Shown here: in pieces, positions 25,667-35,289 of the stretch | How the letters are laid out: each line of letters begins with the position of its first letter | Position numbering within the stretch: position 1 is the stretch's first letter | Origin: Tenacibaculum adriaticum | Lineage (GTDB): Bacteria > Bacteroidota > Bacteroidia > Flavobacteriales > Flavobacteriaceae | DNA length: 64,000 nt | Assembly: GCF_008124875.1 (NCBI RefSeq) | Contig: NZ_VNIA01000005.1 | Coordinates: forward strand, 32,778-96,777 | Reading direction: 5' to 3' | Made by a program: the position numbers and the translations under genes | Notes under the pieces: generated by a model | Seen by the model: the letters and a program-made list of their open reading frames with translations, nothing else | Databases searched by the model: none | Told to the model about the DNA's origin: nothing

Positions 25667-26977
25667 ATGATAACTAACTTATTATTAACAATTACAGAGC
25701 AAGAAGTTGTACAAGATGTAGCTAAACAGATAGAAGGTATCAAAGGAGACATGGGAATGTTATGGATGCTTTTAGCAGGTATTCTAGTGTTCTTCATGCA
25801 AGCTGGGTTTACCCTTGTAGAATCAGGTATGACGAGATCTAAGAATGCAGTAAATATCGCTATGAAAAATTTACTGGATATTTGCGTGGGATCAATAACG
25901 TATTGGTTTGTAGGGTATTCTTTAATGTATGGAAGCTCAGACAATGGAGTATTCTTTTGGAGTGGTTTAATGCAAGGTGAAGGAGCAGATTTATTTTTCC
26001 AAACTATGTTTGCAGCTACTGCCGCAACAATTGTTTCTGGAGCAATTGCTGGTAGAACAAAATATTCTACATATGCAATTTTTTCAATTGTAATGACAGC
26101 GTTAATCTATCCAATTGCAGGCGGATGGGAATGGAATAGTGGTTGGTTAAATAATACTGAAGGTATTATGCCTGCTGAATTTATTGATTTTGCAGGATCA
26201 TCTATTGTGCACTCTGTTGGTGGATGGGCAGCCTTAGTCGCAGCATTTATTGTAGGTCCAAGAACGGGCAAGTTTATAGATGGAAAAGTAATCGCTATTC
26301 CAGGACATAACCAAATTTATGCAACTTTAGGTGTGTTTATATTGTGGCTTGGTTGGTTCGGTTTCAATGGAGGCTCACAACTAGCTTGGGGAGGTTCAGA
26401 TGCAATAGCAGCATCAAATGTAGTACTTGTTACAAATTTAGCTGCTGCTGCTGGAGGTTTAGGAGCGTTAATAACTACTTGGATTTGGTACGGAAAACCA
26501 AACTTAGCACAAACCTTAAATGGTGTATTAGCAGGTTTGGTTAGTATTACTGCCGGTTGTGGTAATATGAGTGATAGCGGAGCAATTTTAGCTGGTTTAG
26601 TAGGCGGTATTTTAGTAGTGTTTTCTATTGAATTTATAGAAAAGAAATTAAAAATAGACGATGCAATTGGAGCATCCTCAGTTCATGGTGTAGCTGGTGT
26701 GTGGGGTACTATAGTTATTGGTCTTTGGGGAATTGATGGGGATAAAGGTATTGGATTGTTTAATGGTGGAGGTGGAGCTCAATTAGGAGCACAGTTTATA
26801 GGCGCTTTAGCCTATGCTGTATGGGCAATTATATTATCTGCCATAGTGTTCTTAATTCTTAAAAATACATTAGGTGTAAGAGTAACTCCGGAGGAAGAAG
26901 AGAAAGGATTGGATTTAGTAGAACATGGAGTTGTGGCTTATTCAGGGAAGAGAAACAGAGGAGAGAGCAATAATTAA
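25667..26977 (+). CDS. amt: Ammonium transporter (Amt/MEP/Rh family)
   Basis: The 436-residue inner-membrane protein has the eleven-helix Amt layout starting at about residue 30. Signatures are LLAGILVFFMQAGFTLVESGMTRSKN in the first helices, GSSIVHSVGGWAALVAAFIVGPR near 185 (first pore histidine and neighbours) and GASSVHGVAGVWGTI near 340 (second pore histidine). The extracellular-side Phe/Trp gating residues seem present. It is the second gene of a pair with the porin. No glnB/glnK gene follows, which is unusual because Amt is often paired with a PII protein; here the next genes are the ilv leader and operon. Confidence 0.95.
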   Translation: MITNLLLTITEQEVVQDVAKQIEGIKGDMGMLWMLLAGILVFFMQAGFTLVESGMTRSKNAVNIAMKNLLDICVGSITYWFVGYSLMYGSSDNGVFFWSGLMQGEGADLFFQTMFAATAATIVSGAIAGRTKYSTYAIFSIVMTALIYPIAGGWEWNSGWLNNTEGIMPAEFIDFAGSSIVHSVGGWAALVAAFIVGPRTGKFIDGKVIAIPGHNQIYATLGVFILWLGWFGFNGGSQLAWGGSDAIAASNVVLVTNLAAAAGGLGALITTWIWYGKPNLAQTLNGVLAGLVSITAGCGNMSDSGAILAGLVGGILVVFSIEFIEKKLKIDDAIGASSVHGVAGVWGTIVIGLWGIDGDKGIGLFNGGGGAQLGAQFIGALAYAVWAIILSAIVFLILKNTLGVRVTPEEEEKGLDLVEHGVVAYSGKRNRGESNN

Positions 26978-27147
26978 TTGTAGCGTTTGTTTTTTTTGAA
27001 AGTAGATAAGCAGTAAAATATATAAAGAAATATTTAATAGATCTAATGATATTTACCATCTAAAGAAAAAAAAGACATAACTTTTGTTTAATATTTTTTA
27101 AAATAATACACTTTTACCAATTTTTTTTTTGATATTTACATCAATAA
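26978..27147. other. Intergenic region before the ilv leader
   Basis: No gene seen. The region is AT-rich with a long T run at 27119-27130. It should contain the promoter of the ilv leader, but no full TTTG / TAnnTTTG pair could be assigned. Confidence 0.4.
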
Positions 27148-27210
27148 ATGAAAAAACAAATCTTAAATATCATTTCTATTGTCATTATTGTGATTAGTTC
27201 ACAAGGATAA
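27148..27210 (+). CDS. ilv leader peptide 1
   Basis: This 20-codon frame reads MKKQILNIIS then IVIIVISSQG. It has seven Ile, two Val and one Leu codons, with a run of Ile/Val codons at positions 11-16. It is too small for usual gene finders and has no expected protein function; its translation rate is the signal. The stop codon overlaps the putative antiterminator strand, and a terminator starts 27 bases downstream. The start is ATG without a Shine-Dalgarno sequence, normal here. Confidence 0.8.
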   Translation: MKKQILNIISIVIIVISSQG

Positions 27211-27236
27211 GGAATGTAATATTTTATATAATAGAT

Positions 27237-27269
27237 AAAAAGCTTTCCTTAAATGGAAAGCTTTTTTTT
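27237..27269 (+). terminator. Attenuator terminator 1
   Basis: Stem AAAAAGCTTTCC / GGAAAGCTTTTT around a 6-base loop with a following T run, located within the ilv leader rather than after a gene. Confidence 0.85.
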
Positions 27270-27288
27270 ATAAATAAAAACAAGAATA

Positions 27289-27354
27289 TTGAATAACAAT
27301 CTCAACATAATAGTAATTTTAATTATTGTCATTATTAGCTCACAACCGAGTTGA
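27289..27354 (+). CDS. ilv leader peptide 2
   Basis: This 21-codon frame reads (TTG start) LNNNLNIIVI then LIIVIISSQPS. It has seven Ile, two Val and two internal Leu codons, nine of the eleven clustered at codons 7-16. TTG is the only standard start between the preceding in-frame stop (27271) and the Ile/Val run, which is a weak point. It shares the ISSQ ending and the nucleotide string ATTGTCATTATT with leader 1, so the two probably arose by duplication. Confidence 0.68.
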   Translation: MNNNLNIIVILIIVIISSQPS

Positions 27355-27373
27355 TACAGATAGTTTATTATAT

Positions 27374-27413
27374 AAAAAGCCTGTATTCATTACTATGATA
27401 CAGGCTTTTTTTT
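27374..27413 (+). terminator. Attenuator terminator 2
   Basis: Stem AAAAGCCTGTAT / ATACAGGCTTTT around an 11-base loop, followed by T. The 3' arm string TGATACAG is repeated exactly at the leader 2 stop codon (27352-27359), so both can pair with the same 5' arm. Confidence 0.85.
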
Positions 27414-27535
27414 ATAATGGGTGTCATAAAAATAAGTATTTTAATGTGTTGAAAATCAATAATTTAATTGTTTTATATGGTTGATTGGTCTTGGAACATT
27501 AATCTAATAGTAAAGTTTAAAAGAGTAGTAAAAAA

Positions 27536-27543
27536 TAACTTTG
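27536..27543 (+). promoter_or_regulatory. Possible internal promoter directly before ilvE
   Basis: TAACTTTG matches the TAnnTTTG box and lies 18 bases before the ilvE ATG, downstream of both attenuators. If used, it would give transcription that escapes attenuation. The -33 element is unclear. Confidence 0.4.
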
Positions 27544-27561
27544 AATTCATAATAAATAACT

Positions 27562-28446
27562 ATGTATTACAACAATGATAGCTACATTTTCCACAACGGA
27601 AAATTTCTTAATCCAGCAGAAACAAATATTAACTTATACGGACAGACTTTACATTATGGTAATGGTGTGTTTGAGGGTATTAGAGCTTATAATACAAATG
27701 AAGGTGTAAAAATATTTAAACCATTAGAGCATTTTAAAAGACTTATAAAAGGAGCTCAAGTAATGAATATGGAATTTAAGTATACGCCAGAAGAGTTGTG
27801 TGAAATTACTTATAAGTTATTAGAAAAAAACAACTTAAAAGATGCTTATATCCGTCCGCTAATTACAACAGGTGCTGATATGAGCTTACGAACGTCTGCT
27901 GAGGTCAATTTAACAATTCAATGTTGGGAATGGGGTAAGTATATGGGAGATAAGCTCTTAAGAGTTATGACCTCTAGCTTTCAAAGGCCCAATCCAAAAT
28001 CTTGTTTTGTAGAAACAAAAGTAACAGGTCATTATGTGAATTCTATTTTATCTACAAATGAAGCGAAACAAAAAGGCTTTGATGAAGCGTTACTCTTAGA
28101 TATGAATGAGAATGTAGCGGAATGCTCTGGAGCTAATGTGTTTATGGAAAAAGGTAATAAGTTAATAACCCCACCACGCGGTCATATAATGGCAGGTATC
28201 ACAAGAAATACAATTATAGAATTATGCAAAGAAGAAGGTTTTGAAGTAGAAGAAAAGCATTTTACCCTAAGTGATTTAAAACAGGCAGATAGCGCTTTTT
28301 TTACAGGAACTGCAGCAGAAGTTGTTGGATTAAAATCTTTGGATGAATATCATTTTCCATTAGCATGGGAGCAATCTTTTGGATACAAATTAATGCATAT
28401 GTATAAAGATTTAGTAGTAGGAAAACGCAAATTACAATCAGTATAA
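27562..28446 (+). CDS. ilvE: Branched-chain amino acid aminotransferase
   Basis: IlvE is a fold-type IV PLP enzyme that transfers the amino group to the 2-oxo acids of valine, isoleucine and leucine. The 294 residues show [16 protein letters not shown] near residue 38, the catalytic-lysine segment [12 protein letters not shown] near 150 and [22 protein letters not shown] near 175. The C-terminal phosphate-binding [18 protein letters not shown] is also present. It is the first structural gene after the tandem attenuators and overlaps ilvD by one base. Confidence 0.95.
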   Translation: MYYNNDSYIFHNGKFLNPAETNINLYGQTLHYGNGVFEGIRAYNTNEGVKIFKPLEHFKRLIKGAQVMNMEFKYTPEELCEITYKLLEKNNLKDAYIRPLITTGADMSLRTSAEVNLTIQCWEWGKYMGDKLLRVMTSSFQRPNPKSCFVETKVTGHYVNSILSTNEAKQKGFDEALLLDMNENVAECSGANVFMEKGNKLITPPRGHIMAGITRNTIIELCKEEGFEVEEKHFTLSDLKQADSAFFTGTAAEVVGLKSLDEYHFPLAWEQSFGYKLMHMYKDLVVGKRKLQSV

Positions 28447-30122
28447 TGAAGCTTAATAAATACAGTAAAACAGTAACACAAGACCCAACACAGCCAGCAG
28501 CACAAGCAATGCTACATGCCATAGGATTAACCAATGAAGATTTTTATAAACCTATTATAGGTATTGCAAGTACAGGTTATGAAGGCAATCCTTGTAATAT
28601 GCATTTAAATGATTTAGCTAAACTGGTTAAAGAAGGAACTCAAAAAAAAGAGGTAGTTGGCCTTATTTTTAATACGATTGGTGTGAGTGATGGTATTTCT
28701 ATGGGAACTCCGGGAATGCGTTATTCATTGCCTTCTCGAGATATCATAGCTGATTCTATGGAAACTGTAGTACAAGCCATGAGTTATGATGGTTTGATAA
28801 CAGTTGTTGGTTGCGATAAAAATATGCCAGGGGCTTTAATGGCTATGATTCGTTTAAATAGACCGAGTATTTTGGTGTATGGAGGAACGATTGATTCTGG
28901 TTGCCATAACGGAAAAAAATTGGATGTTGTTTCTGCTTTTGAAGCTTGGGGGAGCAAAGTTGCTGGTACTATGAGCGAAACAGAATATCAGAGTATTGTT
29001 GAAAAAGCATGTCCAGGTGCTGGTGCATGTGGAGGTATGTATACTGCAAATACCATGGCATCTGCGATTGAAGCTTTAGGGATGACATTACCTTTCAATT
29101 CTTCAAATCCAGCATTAAGTGATGCTAAAAAAGAGGAATCAGTAAAAGCAGGAGAAGCTATGCAATTGTTGTTGGAAAAAGATATTAAGCCTTCAGATAT
29201 TATCACTAAAAAATCATTGGAAAATGCAATTCGTTTAGTCACCATTTTGGGAGGGTCTACAAATGCTGTATTGCACTTTTTGGCGATAGCAAGAGCAGCA
29301 GATATTGATTTTACATTGAAAGATTTTCAAAAGATAAGTGATACGACACCATTTTTGGCCGATTTAAAACCAAGTGGAAAGTATTTAATGGAAGATGTTC
29401 ACGCCGTTGGTGGAATTCCAGCTGTATTAAAATATCTTCTTAAAAAAGGATTACTTCACGGTGATTGTTTAACAGTAACAGGAAAGACAATAGCAGAAAA
29501 TTTATTAGACGTTGCTGATCTAACAGAAAGGCAAGACGTTATTAAACCGATTGAAAATCCTATTAAAATCTCTGGACATTTAAGAATGTTGTACGGCAAT
29601 TTAGCTGAAGAAGGAAGTGTCGCTAAAATAACAGGAAAAGAAGGGTTAAAATTTATAGGAAAAGCAAAAGTTTTTGAAGGTGAATATGAAGCGAATGATG
29701 GAATTCGCGATGGAAAAGTAGAAAAAGGAGATGTTATTGTGATTCGTTACGAAGGTCCAAAAGGAGGACCAGGAATGCCAGAAATGTTAAAGCCAACAGC
29801 AGCAATTATGGGCGCAGGATTAGGTAAGGATGTTGCTTTAATTACAGATGGTCGTTTTTCAGGAGGAACACACGGTTTTGTGGTTGGTCATATTACACCT
29901 GAAGCTCAAGAAGGTGGAGCAATTGCTTTGGTAAAAGATGGAGATATAATAACCATTGACGCAGAAACAAATAGTATAACGTTAGACGTTTCAGCAGGAG
30001 AATTAGCAGAAAGAAAAAAACAATGGGCAGCTCCTGAGCTTAAATTCTCAAGAGGTGTTTTATATAAATATGCAAAAACAGTTTCATCAGCTTCAAAAGG
30101 TTGTGTAACAGATGAATTTTAA
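28446..30122 (+). CDS. ilvD: Dihydroxy-acid dehydratase
   Basis: IlvD dehydrates 2,3-dihydroxy acids in the valine and isoleucine pathways using an Fe-S cluster. The 558 residues match the family. The cluster cysteines sit in GNPCNMHL (near 50), [12 protein letters not shown] (near 119) and [15 protein letters not shown] (near 191). The C-terminal [19 protein letters not shown] is also a signature. It is coupled to ilvE by a one-base overlap and followed by ilvB 11 bases on. Confidence 0.97.
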   Translation: MKLNKYSKTVTQDPTQPAAQAMLHAIGLTNEDFYKPIIGIASTGYEGNPCNMHLNDLAKLVKEGTQKKEVVGLIFNTIGVSDGISMGTPGMRYSLPSRDIIADSMETVVQAMSYDGLITVVGCDKNMPGALMAMIRLNRPSILVYGGTIDSGCHNGKKLDVVSAFEAWGSKVAGTMSETEYQSIVEKACPGAGACGGMYTANTMASAIEALGMTLPFNSSNPALSDAKKEESVKAGEAMQLLLEKDIKPSDIITKKSLENAIRLVTILGGSTNAVLHFLAIARAADIDFTLKDFQKISDTTPFLADLKPSGKYLMEDVHAVGGIPAVLKYLLKKGLLHGDCLTVTGKTIAENLLDVADLTERQDVIKPIENPIKISGHLRMLYGNLAEEGSVAKITGKEGLKFIGKAKVFEGEYEANDGIRDGKVEKGDVIVIRYEGPKGGPGMPEMLKPTAAIMGAGLGKDVALITDGRFSGGTHGFVVGHITPEAQEGGAIALVKDGDIITIDAETNSITLDVSAGELAERKKQWAAPELKFSRGVLYKYAKTVSSASKGCVTDEF

Positions 30123-30133
30123 TTTTTTTTATT

Positions 30134-31870
30134 ATGAAGGAAACACAAACAATAGAAAAAACAGATATAAAAACCCAAGTAACGGAGCGCATTTCTGGAA
30201 GTGAAGCCGTAGTGAGATGTTTATTAGCGGAAGGTGTTGACATTCTTTACGGTTATCCTGGCGGAGCAATTATGCCAGTTTATGATGAATTATATAAATA
30301 TCAAGATAAAATTCATCACGTTTTAACACGTCACGAACAAGGAGCTACACACGCAGCTCAAGGTTATGCACGTATTTCTGGAAAAGTAGGAGTAGCAATC
30401 GCTACTTCTGGACCAGGCGCAACGAATTTGATAACAGGAATTGCAGACGCTCAAATAGATTCTACACCTATGGTTTGTATTACAGGTCAAGTAGGGTCTC
30501 ATTTATTAGGTACAGATGCTTTTCAAGAAACAGATATTATTGGAATTTCAACTCCAGTAACAAAATGGAATCATCAAGTGACTAAGGCTTCAGAAATTCC
30601 AGAAGTTTTGGCAAAAGCATTTTATATCGCAAAAAGTGGAAGACCAGGGCCAGTTTTAATCGATATTACAAAAGATGCACAGTTTGATGAATTCGATTTT
30701 AAATATGAAAAGTGTACAGGAATACGTAGTTATATTCCCGTACCAAAAACTAACACAACTGCTCTAAAAGCTGCAGCAAAATTAATTAATGAAGCCAAAA
30801 AACCCTTAGTGGTTTGGGGACAAGGTATAATTCTAGGAGAAGCTGAAGCAGAATTTAAAGCAGTAATAGAAAAATCGGGATTACCATCTGCTTGGACTAT
30901 TTTAGGAGCTTCTGCAATACCAACAAGCCATCGTTTAAATGTTGGAATGGTTGGTATGCACGGTAATTACGCACCAAATGTTTTAACGAACGAATGTGAT
31001 GTTTTAATAGCAATAGGAATGCGTTTTGACGATCGTGTAACAGGAAATTTAGCAACCTATGCTAAACAAGCAAAAGTCATTCATTTTGAAATTGATCCTG
31101 CTGAAATTGATAAGAATGTAAAAACAGAAGTAGCTGTTTTGGGAGATGCAAAAGCATCACTAAAAGCATTATTGCCTTTGTTAAATGAAAATTCACATCA
31201 TGAATGGCATCAGAAATTTAAAGATTTATACAAAATTGAAGTAGAAAAAGTAATTAATGGCGATTTAAATCCAACAAAAGAAGGCTTAACAATGGGTGAA
31301 GTCTTAAAAGAAATAAACAATCAAAGTAAAGGAAAGGCAGCAATAGTGAGTGATGTTGGTCAGCACCAAATGATAGCGTGTCGTTACGCAGAATTTAACG
31401 AAACTAAAAGTAATATAACATCGGGAGGTTTAGGAACAATGGGTTTTGCGCTTCCAGCAGCAATTGGAGCAAAAATGGCTGCACCCCATAGAGAGGTTGT
31501 TGCTATTATTGGAGATGGAGGTTACCAAATGACCATTCAAGAATTAGGAACCATTTTTCAAACTAAAGTGCCTGTAAAAATTGTGGTATTAAATAATGAT
31601 TTTTTAGGTATGGTTCGTCAATGGCAACAACTTTTTTTTGATAAGCGCTATGCTTCAACCGAAATTCAAAATCCAAATTTTATTACTATTGCAGAAGGGT
31701 ATTACATAAAAGCTAAAAAAGTAACTAAAAGAGAAGATTTAGCAGCTGCTGTAAAAGAAATGATGGATGCTAAAGAAGCTTATTTTTTAGAAGTTTCAGT
31801 AGAAAAAGAAGATAATGTATTTCCTATGATACCAACAGGAGCAAGTGTTTCAGATATAAGATTAAGTTAA
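30134..31870 (+). CDS. ilvB: Acetolactate synthase large (catalytic) subunit
   Basis: This ThDP-dependent enzyme makes 2-acetolactate and 2-aceto-2-hydroxybutanoate, the first common step to valine and isoleucine. The 578 residues start with a short tail (about 20) then EAVVRCLLAEGVDILYGYPG. VLTRHEQGATHAAQGYAR holds the catalytic glutamate, and the ThDP-Mg motif runs from IIGDGGYQMTIQELG to LNNDFLGMVRQWQ near residue 470-500. It is followed two bases later by the regulatory subunit gene. Confidence 0.97.
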   Translation: MKETQTIEKTDIKTQVTERISGSEAVVRCLLAEGVDILYGYPGGAIMPVYDELYKYQDKIHHVLTRHEQGATHAAQGYARISGKVGVAIATSGPGATNLITGIADAQIDSTPMVCITGQVGSHLLGTDAFQETDIIGISTPVTKWNHQVTKASEIPEVLAKAFYIAKSGRPGPVLIDITKDAQFDEFDFKYEKCTGIRSYIPVPKTNTTALKAAAKLINEAKKPLVVWGQGIILGEAEAEFKAVIEKSGLPSAWTILGASAIPTSHRLNVGMVGMHGNYAPNVLTNECDVLIAIGMRFDDRVTGNLATYAKQAKVIHFEIDPAEIDKNVKTEVAVLGDAKASLKALLPLLNENSHHEWHQKFKDLYKIEVEKVINGDLNPTKEGLTMGEVLKEINNQSKGKAAIVSDVGQHQMIACRYAEFNETKSNITSGGLGTMGFALPAAIGAKMAAPHREVVAIIGDGGYQMTIQELGTIFQTKVPVKIVVLNNDFLGMVRQWQQLFFDKRYASTEIQNPNFITIAEGYYIKAKKVTKREDLAAAVKEMMDAKEAYFLEVSVEKEDNVFPMIPTGASVSDIRLS

Positions 31871-31871
31871 T

Positions 31872-32402
31872 ATGAGTCAAGAAAAACAATTATACACGGT
31901 TTCTGTTTACACCGAAAATAATATCGGATTGTTAAATCGTATTTCGGCGATTTTTCAACGTAGACATATAAATATAGAAAGTATTAATTCATCAGTTTCA
32001 GAGATTGAAGGTGTTTCTCGTTTTACAATTCTTGTGAAGATCACAGAAGAGCAAATGAAAAAAATCATTGGTCAAATCGAAAAACAAGTTGAAGTTATTA
32101 AAGCATTTTATCATACAGATGATGAGACTATTTACCAGGAATCTTGTTTGTTTAAAGTAAAATCAGATTTATTGTTCAACGAACGACAAATTCAAAATAT
32201 TATTAAAGATAGTAACGCAAGAATAGTTACAGTAAATAAAGAGTTTTTTGTGCTTGAAAAATCAGGTAGGAAAAGTGAAATTGAATTACTACATAGAGAA
32301 TTAAGTATTTTTGGAATCTTGCAATTTACAAGATCAGGACGCATTTCAGTCACAAAAGAACCAATGGAAATTTCAAAAATGCTAGAGGCATTTCAACAAT
32401 AA
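31872..32402 (+). CDS. ilvN: Acetolactate synthase small (regulatory) subunit
   Basis: The 176 residues carry an N-terminal ACT domain (about 5-80: YTVSVYTENNIGLLNRISAI, HINIESINSS), which in this family binds valine for feedback control. The C-terminal part is the ALS-SSU domain (SGRKSEIELLHRELSIFGIL). It forms the holoenzyme with the IlvB protein encoded two bases upstream. The name ilvH would be equally valid. Whether valine inhibits this enzyme cannot be read with certainty from the sequence. Confidence 0.95.
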   Translation: MSQEKQLYTVSVYTENNIGLLNRISAIFQRRHINIESINSSVSEIEGVSRFTILVKITEEQMKKIIGQIEKQVEVIKAFYHTDDETIYQESCLFKVKSDLLFNERQIQNIIKDSNARIVTVNKEFFVLEKSGRKSEIELLHRELSIFGILQFTRSGRISVTKEPMEISKMLEAFQQ

Positions 32403-32414
32403 AAAAATAGTAAA

Positions 32415-33917
32415 ATGGCAAATTATTTTAACACATTATCATTAAGACAACAATTAGAACAATTAGGAAAATGCCGCTTTATGGATGCTTCAGAGTTTGA
32501 AGATGGTGTAAAAGCATTAGAAGATAAAAAAATAGTAATTGTAGGCTGTGGTGCTCAAGGCCTAAATCAAGGTTTGAATATGAGGGATTCTGGATTGGAT
32601 ATTTCTTATGCTTTACGTCAAGTAGCTATTGATGAGCAACGCGATTCATACAAAAATGCAACAACCAACGATTTTAACGTAGGAACATACGACGAGTTAA
32701 TTCCTACAGCAGATTTAGTGTTGAATTTAACACCAGACAAACAACATACAAGTGTGGTTAATGCAGTAATGCCTTTAATGAAAAAAGGAGCAACGTTAAG
32801 TTATTCTCACGGGTTTAATATCGTTGAAGAAGGTACACAAATACGCAAGGACATTACTGTAATTATGGTAGCTCCAAAATGCCCAGGAACTGAAGTGAGA
32901 GAAGAATATAAACGCGGTTTTGGTGTGCCAACGCTCATAGCAGTGCATCCTGAAAATGATCCAGAAAACAAAGGTTGGGCACAAGCTAAAGCTTATGCTG
33001 TGGCAACTGGCGGACATAGAGCAGGGGTTTTAGAATCTTCTTTTGTAGCTGAAGTGAAAAGTGATTTAATGGGAGAGCAAACCATTTTATGTGGAGTTTT
33101 ACAAACAGGATCTATTTTATGTTTCGATAAAATGGTTGAACAAGGAATAAATGCCAATTATGCGGCTAAATTAATTCAGTTTGGTTGGGAAACGATTACA
33201 GAAGCTTTAAAGCACGGAGGAATTACGAATATGATGGATCGTTTATCAAATCCTGCAAAAATTAAAACTTTTGAATTATCTGAAGAATTAAAAGATATTA
33301 TGCGTCCGTTATTTCAAAAACATATGGATGATATTATTTCAGGTCATTTCTCTCAGACCATGATGGAAGATTGGGCAAATGACGATGTGAATCTTTTAAA
33401 ATGGAGAGCAGCAACAGGAGAAACAGCTTTCGAAAAAACCGCTTTAACACCAGATTATATTTCAGAACAAGAATTTTTTGACAATGGAGTGCTGTTAGTT
33501 GCGTTTGTGAAATCAGGAGTAGAGTTGGCTTTCGAAACGATGGTTAGTACTGGTATTATTGAAGATTCTGCGTATTATGAGTCATTACACGAATTACCAT
33601 TAATTGCGAATACTATTGCTAGAAAGAAATTGTTTGAAATGAACAGAGTTATTTCAGATACAGCAGAATATGGTTGTTATTTATTTGATCACGCAGCAAA
33701 ACCTTTGTTAGTAGATTTTATGAAAACGGTTAAAACAGACATCATAGGAAAACCATTTGCAAAGTCGAATGCGGTTGATAATGTTGAGTTGATTTCTGTA
33801 AACGATGCAATAAGAAATCATCCAATAGAAAAAATTGGAAAAGAGTTACGTGGGGCAATGAAAGCAATGAAAACAATAAAAGTAGACGTTAAATCTGAAA
33901 CTTCAGTTTTGGTTTAA
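32415..33917 (+). CDS. ilvC: Ketol-acid reductoisomerase, long (class II) form
   Basis: IlvC isomerises and reduces acetohydroxy acids with NADPH and Mg2+. At 500 residues it is the long class II form, as in enteric bacteria, rather than the 330-residue class I. The nucleotide-binding loop is [20 protein letters not shown] near residue 38. [23 protein letters not shown] and [15 protein letters not shown] carry conserved active-site residues, and the duplicated knotted C-terminal domain covers about 210-490. It lies between the ALS subunit gene and ilvA in the same operon. Confidence 0.97.
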   Translation: MANYFNTLSLRQQLEQLGKCRFMDASEFEDGVKALEDKKIVIVGCGAQGLNQGLNMRDSGLDISYALRQVAIDEQRDSYKNATTNDFNVGTYDELIPTADLVLNLTPDKQHTSVVNAVMPLMKKGATLSYSHGFNIVEEGTQIRKDITVIMVAPKCPGTEVREEYKRGFGVPTLIAVHPENDPENKGWAQAKAYAVATGGHRAGVLESSFVAEVKSDLMGEQTILCGVLQTGSILCFDKMVEQGINANYAAKLIQFGWETITEALKHGGITNMMDRLSNPAKIKTFELSEELKDIMRPLFQKHMDDIISGHFSQTMMEDWANDDVNLLKWRAATGETAFEKTALTPDYISEQEFFDNGVLLVAFVKSGVELAFETMVSTGIIEDSAYYESLHELPLIANTIARKKLFEMNRVISDTAEYGCYLFDHAAKPLLVDFMKTVKTDIIGKPFAKSNAVDNVELISVNDAIRNHPIEKIGKELRGAMKAMKTIKVDVKSETSVLV

Positions 33918-33926
33918 AATATAAAT

Positions 33927-35189
33927 ATGGAAGTCAAAACAACTTACTTTCCAACATTAAAAGCAGTAGAAGATGCAGCCTTAAAATTAAAGGCTGTAGC
34001 TTCGGTTACACCTTTATTAGAAAATCTTCAGTATTCAAAAAAATTTAATAGCAAAATATTGTTTAAACGAGAAGACTTGCAACAAGTACGGTCTTATAAA
34101 ATTAGAGGAGCATATAATAAAATGTCTTCACTTTCTGCAACTGAAATTGAAAATGGAATTGTTTGTGCAAGTGCAGGAAATCATGCGCAAGGTGTCGCAT
34201 TGTCGTGTAAGCTATTGAAAATTAAAGGCACTATTTATATGCCTTCACCAACACCTAAACAAAAAGTGGAGCAGGTGAAAATGTTCGGTGAAGAGTATAT
34301 AGAAATTGTTTTGCAAGGAGATACTTATGATGATTCTTATCACGCTGCAATGTTAGAATGCCAGCGATTAAACAAAACATTCATTCATCCTTTTAATGAT
34401 GAAAAAGTTATTGAAGGTCAGGCAACTTTAGCTTTAGAGATTTTAAACCAAGCAACAGAGCCTATAGACTATGTTTTTGTGGCTGTTGGGGGTGGCGGAT
34501 TGTCTTCTGGATTATCAACTGTTTTTAAGCAATTATCACCAAAAACAAAAATTATTGGAGTTGAGCCAGAAGGTGCACCATCCATGACAACTTCTATTAG
34601 AAATAATAAAAATACAGAACTCAAATACATTGAAAAATTTGTAGATGGTGCAGCTGTTCAGCGAGTAGGCGATTTAAACTTTGCGATATGTAAGCAGAAT
34701 TTAGATGATATGATTACAGTACCTGAAGGAAAAGTATGTGAAACTATTTTAGAACTTTATAATAAGGATGCTATTGTTGTTGAGCCTGCAGGAGCTTTGA
34801 GTATTTCAGCTTTAGATCAATACGCAGAAGAAATAAAAGGTAAAAATGTAGTGTGTGTTGTAAGTGGAAGTAATAATGATATCACAAGAACTGCCGAAAT
34901 TAAAGAACGTGCTTTATTATATGCTAATTTAAAACATTACTTCATAATTAAATTTCCACAGCGTGCTGGAGCTTTAAGAGAATTTGTGGTCGATATTTTA
35001 GGGCCAACAGATGATATCACGCATTTTGAATACACTAAAAAAACTAATCGAGAAAATGGAGCAGCGGTTGTTGGACTAGAATTGAAATCAGCTTTAGACT
35101 TAGAGCCGTTAATTGCCAAAATGAAATTACATAATTTTTATGGTGACTACCTTAATGATAAGCCAGATTTGTTTCAGTTTTTAGTATAA
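33927..35189 (+). CDS. ilvA: Threonine ammonia-lyase (threonine deaminase)
   Basis: IlvA converts threonine to 2-oxobutanoate, the entry to isoleucine. This 420-residue PLP enzyme has the lysine in VRSYKIRGAYNKM near residue 60, the phosphate-binding glycine loop VAVGGGGLSSGLS near 190 and the SGSNNDI segment near 312. The C-terminus has a single ACT-like regulatory domain (about 330-420, YFIIKFPQRAGALREFV), whereas the enteric enzyme has two. It closes the ilv operon; no terminator follows directly. Confidence 0.95.
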   Translation: MEVKTTYFPTLKAVEDAALKLKAVASVTPLLENLQYSKKFNSKILFKREDLQQVRSYKIRGAYNKMSSLSATEIENGIVCASAGNHAQGVALSCKLLKIKGTIYMPSPTPKQKVEQVKMFGEEYIEIVLQGDTYDDSYHAAMLECQRLNKTFIHPFNDEKVIEGQATLALEILNQATEPIDYVFVAVGGGGLSSGLSTVFKQLSPKTKIIGVEPEGAPSMTTSIRNNKNTELKYIEKFVDGAAVQRVGDLNFAICKQNLDDMITVPEGKVCETILELYNKDAIVVEPAGALSISALDQYAEEIKGKNVVCVVSGSNNDITRTAEIKERALLYANLKHYFIIKFPQRAGALREFVVDILGPTDDITHFEYTKKTNRENGAAVVGLELKSALDLEPLIAKMKLHNFYGDYLNDKPDLFQFLV

Positions 35190-35213
35190 CGACAACATAA
35201 TGATATATGGGAT

Positions 35214-35244
35214 TTTGTGCAAAAGTTTAAAATTCATACTTTTA
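35214..35244 (+). promoter_or_regulatory. Possible promoter before the KAS III gene
   Basis: TTTG (35214-35217), 19 bases, then TACTTTTA (35237-35244), one mismatch from TAnnTTTG. It lies within a loose inverted repeat (ATATATGG at 35203-35210 and CCATATAT at 35279-35286). Confidence 0.4.
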
Positions 35245-35289
35245 CGGGCTGAAAATTTGCAAACAACTTAAAAACAACCATATATAATT

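Larger units (their letters stand above)
27148..27413 (+). promoter_or_regulatory. Tandem ribosome-mediated attenuators of the ilv operon
   Basis: Two units lie in series, each a short Ile/Val/Leu-rich leader frame followed by an intrinsic terminator (27148-27269 and 27289-27413). In unit 1, AAGGAA at 27209-27214, overlapping the leader stop codon, can pair with TTCCTT at 27245-27250 in the terminator 5' arm. In unit 2, ATACAG at 27354-27359, again overlapping the stop codon, can pair with CTGTAT at 27381-27386. Stalling at Ile or Val codons would leave these strands free and block termination; full translation would mask them. The operon downstream makes isoleucine, valine and part of leucine. 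Confidence 0.8.
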
